The notes under the pieces: model-generated | The model's database searches: none | What the model was told of the DNA's origin: nothing | What the model saw: the letters and a program-made list of their open reading frames with translations, nothing else | From: Natranaerobius thermophilus JW/NM-WN-LF | GTDB lineage: Bacteria > Bacillota > Natranaerobiia > Natranaerobiales > Natranaerobiaceae | DNA: 64,000 nt | Reading direction: 5' to 3' | Assembly (NCBI RefSeq): GCF_000020005.1 | Contig: NC_010718.1 | Span: 1,785,695-1,849,694, forward strand | Program-made: the position numbers and the translations under genes | Part shown: piece by piece, positions 60,138-64,000 of the stretch | How positions within the stretch are numbered: the stretch's first letter is position 1 | Layout of the letters: each line of letters starts with the position of its first letter

Positions 60138-62774
60138 TTAGCTATGACTAAGTTGGTTTCTAACTAAAGTTTCTACTTTCATAATTGCTTCATTGAGCTT
60201 ATCAGGTTCTTTACCACCTGCTTGTGCCATATCTGGACGGCCTCCACCACCGCCCCCTGTTATCTTAGCTACTTCTTTAACTATATTCCCAGCATGAACA
60301 CCTTTTTCAACAAGGTCTTTAGTGACCATTGCTACAAATAACGCTTTGTTGTTTGTAGAACTTCCTAATACTACCACACCACTGTCAAGTTTATTTTTTA
60401 CGCGTTCAGATAAATCTCTCAGACTATCTGCATCAAAATCATTTAACTGGTTAGCAACAAGTTTAAAATCAGATATATCTTTACTTTGAGCTAATAAATC
60501 ATCGACTTTAAAGGTAAATATTTGATTTTTTAGTTTTTCTATTTCCTTGTCTTTTGCTTTAAAATCTTCTAGGAACTCTTGGGTTTTTTCAACTACTTTG
60601 TTTTCTTCTGTTTTTAATAGTTCAGCAATATCTTGAATCTGCTCTGCTTTTTGATCCAAATATTCAAGGGCGTGTTGGCCGGTTAAGGCCTCCAACCTTC
60701 TGACTCCCGCACCCACACTGGTTTGATTATCAATTTTAAATAAACCTAGCTCACCTGTGGCTGTTGCATGAGTACCTCCACATAGTTCAACGGCAGGTCC
60801 TATTTCAATCACTCGTACTTCTTGCTCATATTTATCTTCAAATAGGGCAACAGCGCCTAATTCTTTAGCTTCTTCCAAGTCGGTATTTATCACTCTAACT
60901 CTGGAATTTTCTCTAATTAATTTATTAACCTCAAGTTCAATCTGTTTGATTTCATCTTCAGATAAAGGAGCAAAATGAGTAAAATCAAATCTTAAACGAT
61001 CTGGAGCCACTAAAGAACCAGCCTGTTCCACATGGGCTCCTACGACTTTTTTAAGAGCATAATGCAACATATGAGTCGCACTGTGGTTTTTCATTATATC
61101 TTTTCGCCGTTGATAATCAACTTTACCACTGACCTTGTCACCAGTACGAAGCTGTCCATCAGTCACTTTCACTTGTAAAACTGTTTGGTCATACCCGTTT
61201 ACAGAGCTATTCTTAACATGAGCTCTACCATTATCTGAAAAGATTTCCCCTGTGTCACCTATTTGACCACCACTTTCACCGTAAAAGGGTGTAGGATTGA
61301 TCAAAATTTGAACTTCTTCTCCTTCTTGTACCTCTTTAAGTAAGTCATCATTTTTGTGATCTATAATCCCGATAATTTGTGACTCTTGTTCTAGATTATC
61401 ATAGCCAGTAAATTCAACTTTTTGGTCCTGAAATTGCTTCATAGCATTTGATTCAGTTAGCATACCTTCTGATTCCTGTTGAGCCTTTCTTGCCTGTTCT
61501 CTCTGTCTATTAAGTTCTTCCTGAAAGCCTTGTTCATCTAAAGTATAACCGTTTTCTTGCACTATTTCTCTAGTTAATTCAAGAGGAAATCCGTATGTAT
61601 CATATAATTTAAAAGCATCTGATCCCTCTAAGGTGTTCTTGCCTTGTTTGTTCATATTCTCCAAGAATTCATTCAAAATACCTAATCCTTGATCAACTGT
61701 TTTATTAAAACGGTCTTCCTCGATCTCAACAATTTTTTTGATGTATTCTCTACGTTCTTCTAGCTCAGGATAAGCTTCTTTCATAATGTCTATTACCAGA
61801 TCAACTCCATCACTCATAAATGTATCTTTTATTCCCAATAATTTGCCATGACGGCTAGCTCTTCTTAAGATTCTTCTTAAAACATATCCTCTACCTTCAT
61901 TAGCAGGTAACACACCATCACCAACGATGAAAGTAACACTTCGTAAATGTTCAGTAATTATTCTTAATGAAATATCTTTGTCATTATCCTCTCCATAATT
62001 AACTCCACTCAACTGGATAACATGATCTAAGATAGGCTTAATTATATCTATTTCGTAAATGGAAGGAACGTCCTGTAATAAAACGGCCAATCTCTCTAAA
62101 CCTGCTCCTGTATCAATGTTTTTTTGTTTTAATGTTGTGTAGTTACCTTCTTCATCTCTGTTGAACTGGGTAAAAACCAGATTCCAAATTTCTAAATAAC
62201 GATCACAATCGCAACCTGGTTTACAATCAGGAGAATCACATCCGTATTCAGCACCTCGATCGTAATGAATTTCAGAACATGGACCACACGGCCCTGTTCC
62301 TATTTCCCAAAAGTTATCTTCTTTACCTAATCTCACTATTCGTTCATGAGGTATCCCCACTTCGTCATGCCATATATCGTATGCTTCGTCATCATCCAGG
62401 TATACACTAGCCCATAATTTTTCCGGAGATAGACTTAGCCATTCAGTACAAAATTCATATCCCCAGAATATCGCTTCTCTTTTAAAATAATCTCCGAAGG
62501 AAAAGTTACCTAGCATTTCAAAAAAAGTAGCATGACGAGCTGTAATTCCAACCTCTTCAATATCCGGTGTTCTAACACATTTTTGGCTAGTTGCCATTCT
62601 AGGGGATGGTGGAGTTTTTTCGCCAGTAAAATACGGTTTTAAAGGTGCCATACCAGCTCCAATTAGTAAAATACTAGGATCATTTTCGGGAATTATCGAA
62701 TAACTTTTCCTCACATAGTGATCTTTTGTTTCAAAAAACTCCAGAAATTTCTTTCTAATCTCATGGGTTCTCAT
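60138..62774 (-). CDS. alaS: Alanyl-tRNA synthetase
   Basis: An 878-residue class II synthetase of normal length. The aminoacylation domain begins MRTHEIRKKFLEFF and contains motif 2-like HATFFEMLGNFSFGDYFK and the FTQFNRDEEG region. The editing domain has the zinc-type ligands HSATHML and CGGTHA. The C-terminal oligomerisation and G-rich tail (TGGGGGGRPDMAQAGG) is present. Expression is controlled by an upstream T-box leader and a perfect sigma-A promoter. Confidence 0.98.
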   Translation of the reverse strand: MRTHEIRKKFLEFFETKDHYVRKSYSIIPENDPSILLIGAGMAPLKPYFTGEKTPPSPRMATSQKCVRTPDIEEVGITARHATFFEMLGNFSFGDYFKREAIFWGYEFCTEWLSLSPEKLWASVYLDDDEAYDIWHDEVGIPHERIVRLGKEDNFWEIGTGPCGPCSEIHYDRGAEYGCDSPDCKPGCDCDRYLEIWNLVFTQFNRDEEGNYTTLKQKNIDTGAGLERLAVLLQDVPSIYEIDIIKPILDHVIQLSGVNYGEDNDKDISLRIITEHLRSVTFIVGDGVLPANEGRGYVLRRILRRASRHGKLLGIKDTFMSDGVDLVIDIMKEAYPELEERREYIKKIVEIEEDRFNKTVDQGLGILNEFLENMNKQGKNTLEGSDAFKLYDTYGFPLELTREIVQENGYTLDEQGFQEELNRQREQARKAQQESEGMLTESNAMKQFQDQKVEFTGYDNLEQESQIIGIIDHKNDDLLKEVQEGEEVQILINPTPFYGESGGQIGDTGEIFSDNGRAHVKNSSVNGYDQTVLQVKVTDGQLRTGDKVSGKVDYQRRKDIMKNHSATHMLHYALKKVVGAHVEQAGSLVAPDRLRFDFTHFAPLSEDEIKQIELEVNKLIRENSRVRVINTDLEEAKELGAVALFEDKYEQEVRVIEIGPAVELCGGTHATATGELGLFKIDNQTSVGAGVRRLEALTGQHALEYLDQKAEQIQDIAELLKTEENKVVEKTQEFLEDFKAKDKEIEKLKNQIFTFKVDDLLAQSKDISDFKLVANQLNDFDADSLRDLSERVKNKLDSGVVVLGSSTNNKALFVAMVTKDLVEKGVHAGNIVKEVAKITGGGGGGRPDMAQAGGKEPDKLNEAIMKVETLVRNQLSHS

Positions 62775-62854
62775 AAAACTACCCCCTTATTAAATTTTGG
62801 TTATGATATACCGGGTTAACAACAAAGCTTATAATTAATCATGTCATGCAAAAC

Positions 62855-63165
62855 AACAAAAAATCCTCGTTCCCACAAGGGACGAGGATTACTCGCGGTA
62901 CCACCCTAATTACTGGCATAACCAGTCGCTTTTTCGGTGTATTAATCACCCTGGTTTAATAACGATAACCAACCGTCTCGGCCTACAACCTTACGACCTT
63001 TTAAGGCTTCGACCGACCTCTCCAGGGTGGCATTATAGGTCCAAAACCCTCTCAGCCAGTGACCAACTAGTTAATACTTAATAAAAAATAACTAAAATTA
63101 CACTGGGGTTTATTCTCTGGGAACCAGTTATAGCCCCTTCATTGAGGTTACTTATCTAGATTTTC
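62855..63165 (-). promoter_or_regulatory. T-box riboswitch leader of alaS
   Basis: The minus strand carries the T-box sequence AGGGTGGTACCGCG (62907-62894), which pairs with the NCCA end of uncharged tRNA. The terminator AATCCTCGTCCC...GGGAACGAGGATTTTTT (62890-62855) follows. The upstream ~230 nt hold stems I-III. Given the gene, tRNA-Ala is the expected ligand; I did not determine the specifier codon by folding. Confidence 0.95.
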
Positions 63166-63169
63166 TTAT

Positions 63170-63198
63170 ATTATATTAATTGGCCTTTAGTGTGTCAA
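63170..63198 (-). promoter_or_regulatory. Consensus sigma-A promoter of the alaS T-box leader
   Basis: TTGACA (63198-63193), 17 nt, TATAAT (63175-63170): both hexamers are perfect. It directly precedes the T-box leader. Confidence 0.92.
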
Positions 63199-63202
63199 GT
63201 TA

Positions 63203-64000
63203 TCACTCTTTTTCGGCTAACCAAAAATCGAAAGCCAAGTGCCTTACTACTACTCTAGTTATAGCTAAAACTGGTACAGCTAAAATCATTCCCAAAATAC
63301 CAAAAAATTGTCCACCAGCTATTAAAACAGTTATTACTGCTAGAGGATGAATTGCTAGATTTTTTCCAAAAACTTGTGGTGCAACTATTTGACTTTCAAT
63401 TTGTTGAATAATAGTTATCAGAATAATAACTTTTATAGCCAGAGTTGGAGTCTGTAATAGAGCAACTACTGTTGAAGGTATAGCGCCAATAAATGGCCCA
63501 AAGTAGGGAATTATATTAGTTATACCCGCAAAAATTCCTAAAACTAAGGCAAAATCAACTCCGAGTATCATTAATCCCAAGTAAGTCAATAGCCCTATAA
63601 ATCCACAGATAATGATTTGGCTTCTAATGTAAGCTCCAATTGTTCTATTAATATCCCTAAAAGCAAATAAAAACCTTTTACGAAATCTTCCAGGAATTAA
63701 GAAACTCAGGTTTTTCTTGATTAAATCAGTATCCTTTAAGAAATAGAATAAAATAATTGGAAAAGCAACTAAGCTCAAGAAATGCCCAAAGATATTCAAT
63801 GCAAATGCCAGTAAACTCTCTACATCAACTATTCTATCCAAATATTCCGTTAGTTCGGTCTCAGCTTCAGCAATATTTTCCCTAATTGTCTCTGTTACCA
63901 TAATTGGCAAATCGTGTCTTTCAATCCACAATTCAAGGTCCATTAAAAAGAATTGTATGTCTCTAGCATATTGTGGAGCTATAGAAATTAATTTTTGCAC
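63203..64000 (-). CDS. AI-2E family transporter (PerM/YrrI), C-terminal part
   Basis: At least 265 residues of an AI-2E/PerM family membrane protein, cut off at the window edge so the N-terminus is missing. The blocks FYFLKDTDLIKKNLSFLIPGRFR, GAYIRSQIIICGFIGLLTYLGL, GITNIIPYFGPFIGAIPS and NLAIHPLAVITVLIAGGQFFGILGMILAVP are typical. The Bacillus homologue yrrI is also just upstream of alaS. Some relatives export autoinducer-2 or act as Na+/H+ antiporters; the actual role is open. Confidence 0.93.
   Translation of the reverse strand: MQKLISIAPQYARDIQFFLMDLELWIERHDLPIMVTETIRENIAEAETELTEYLDRIVDVESLLAFALNIFGHFLSLVAFPIILFYFLKDTDLIKKNLSFLIPGRFRKRFLFAFRDINRTIGAYIRSQIIICGFIGLLTYLGLMILGVDFALVLGIFAGITNIIPYFGPFIGAIPSTVVALLQTPTLAIKVIILITIIQQIESQIVAPQVFGKNLAIHPLAVITVLIAGGQFFGILGMILAVPVLAITRVVVRHLAFDFWLAEKE

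Noticed and set aside
1-64000. tRNA or rRNA genes and CRISPR arrays
   Set aside because: I looked for cloverleaf-type GTTCGA/TTCNANNC contexts, rRNA blocks and regularly spaced repeats and saw none; a tRNA scan would settle it.

Overview
The window is a 64 kb stretch of an AT-rich Firmicutes (Clostridia-type) chromosome. It carries pro-sigma-K, ylbJ, a T-box in front of alaS, many radical-SAM and Fe-S proteins and a 2-hydroxyacyl-CoA dehydratase set, so the organism is an anaerobic endospore former. Acidic proteins, a Na+/proline symporter and a glutamate 2,3-aminomutase (beta-glutamate is an osmolyte) suggest a salt-adapted anaerobe such as Natranaerobius. That placement is an inference, not a search result.

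Layout. 1-560: 5' part of a class C group II intron (minus strand) inserted just behind a rho-independent terminator. 0.65-5.5 kb: small proteins, efp, an M24 peptidase, aroQ, cysK, aroK and a ComFB-like gene. 5.5-13 kb: a type IV pilus operon (pilB, pilC, four pilin-like genes, pilM, pilN, pilO). 13-17.1 kb: aroE, an amino-acid permease, a PfpI-type protein, an unknown small gene and yqeG.

Central finding: sigK is split. The 3' half (spoIIIC-like) lies at 17233-17581 and the 5' half (spoIVCB-like) at 51338-51675, both on the minus strand. A SpoIVCA-type serine recombinase sits just inside the 3' half. The two junctions share a CATTGAAA-NN-GAGA core. Recombination at a common GA dinucleotide (17582-17583 and 51338-51339) would remove about 33,756 bp and restore a 228-codon pro-sigma-K gene. 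This is a skin (sigK-intervening) element, but its cargo looks like ordinary chromosomal genes rather than prophage: slipins and NfeD, SppA, a complete proline-catabolic locus (Na+/proline symporter with a small partner, a multi-subunit proline dehydrogenase, P5C dehydrogenase), glutamate 2,3-aminomutase, FtsEX, thymidine kinase, Asp23, two CoA-dehydratase activase-like proteins, an FlhG-like ATPase, a cobalamin adenosyltransferase, YlbJ, an MFS transporter and UppP.

51.8-64 kb, outside the element: two 2-hydroxyacyl-CoA dehydratase subunits with their activase, a flavoprotein, a U32 peptidase, mltG, a DUF1292 gene, ruvX, ireB, alaS with a T-box leader and perfect sigma-A promoter, and an AI-2E family permease cut by the window edge.

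Start-site notes. Three genes (pilB, cobO, pilN) have no ATG/GTG/TTG that preserves their conserved N-termini. Each has a good Shine-Dalgarno sequence 8-9 nt before an ATT, ATT or CTG codon. I give extended coordinates for these, and shortened coordinates wherever the Shine-Dalgarno sequence shows that the longest reading frame starts too early.
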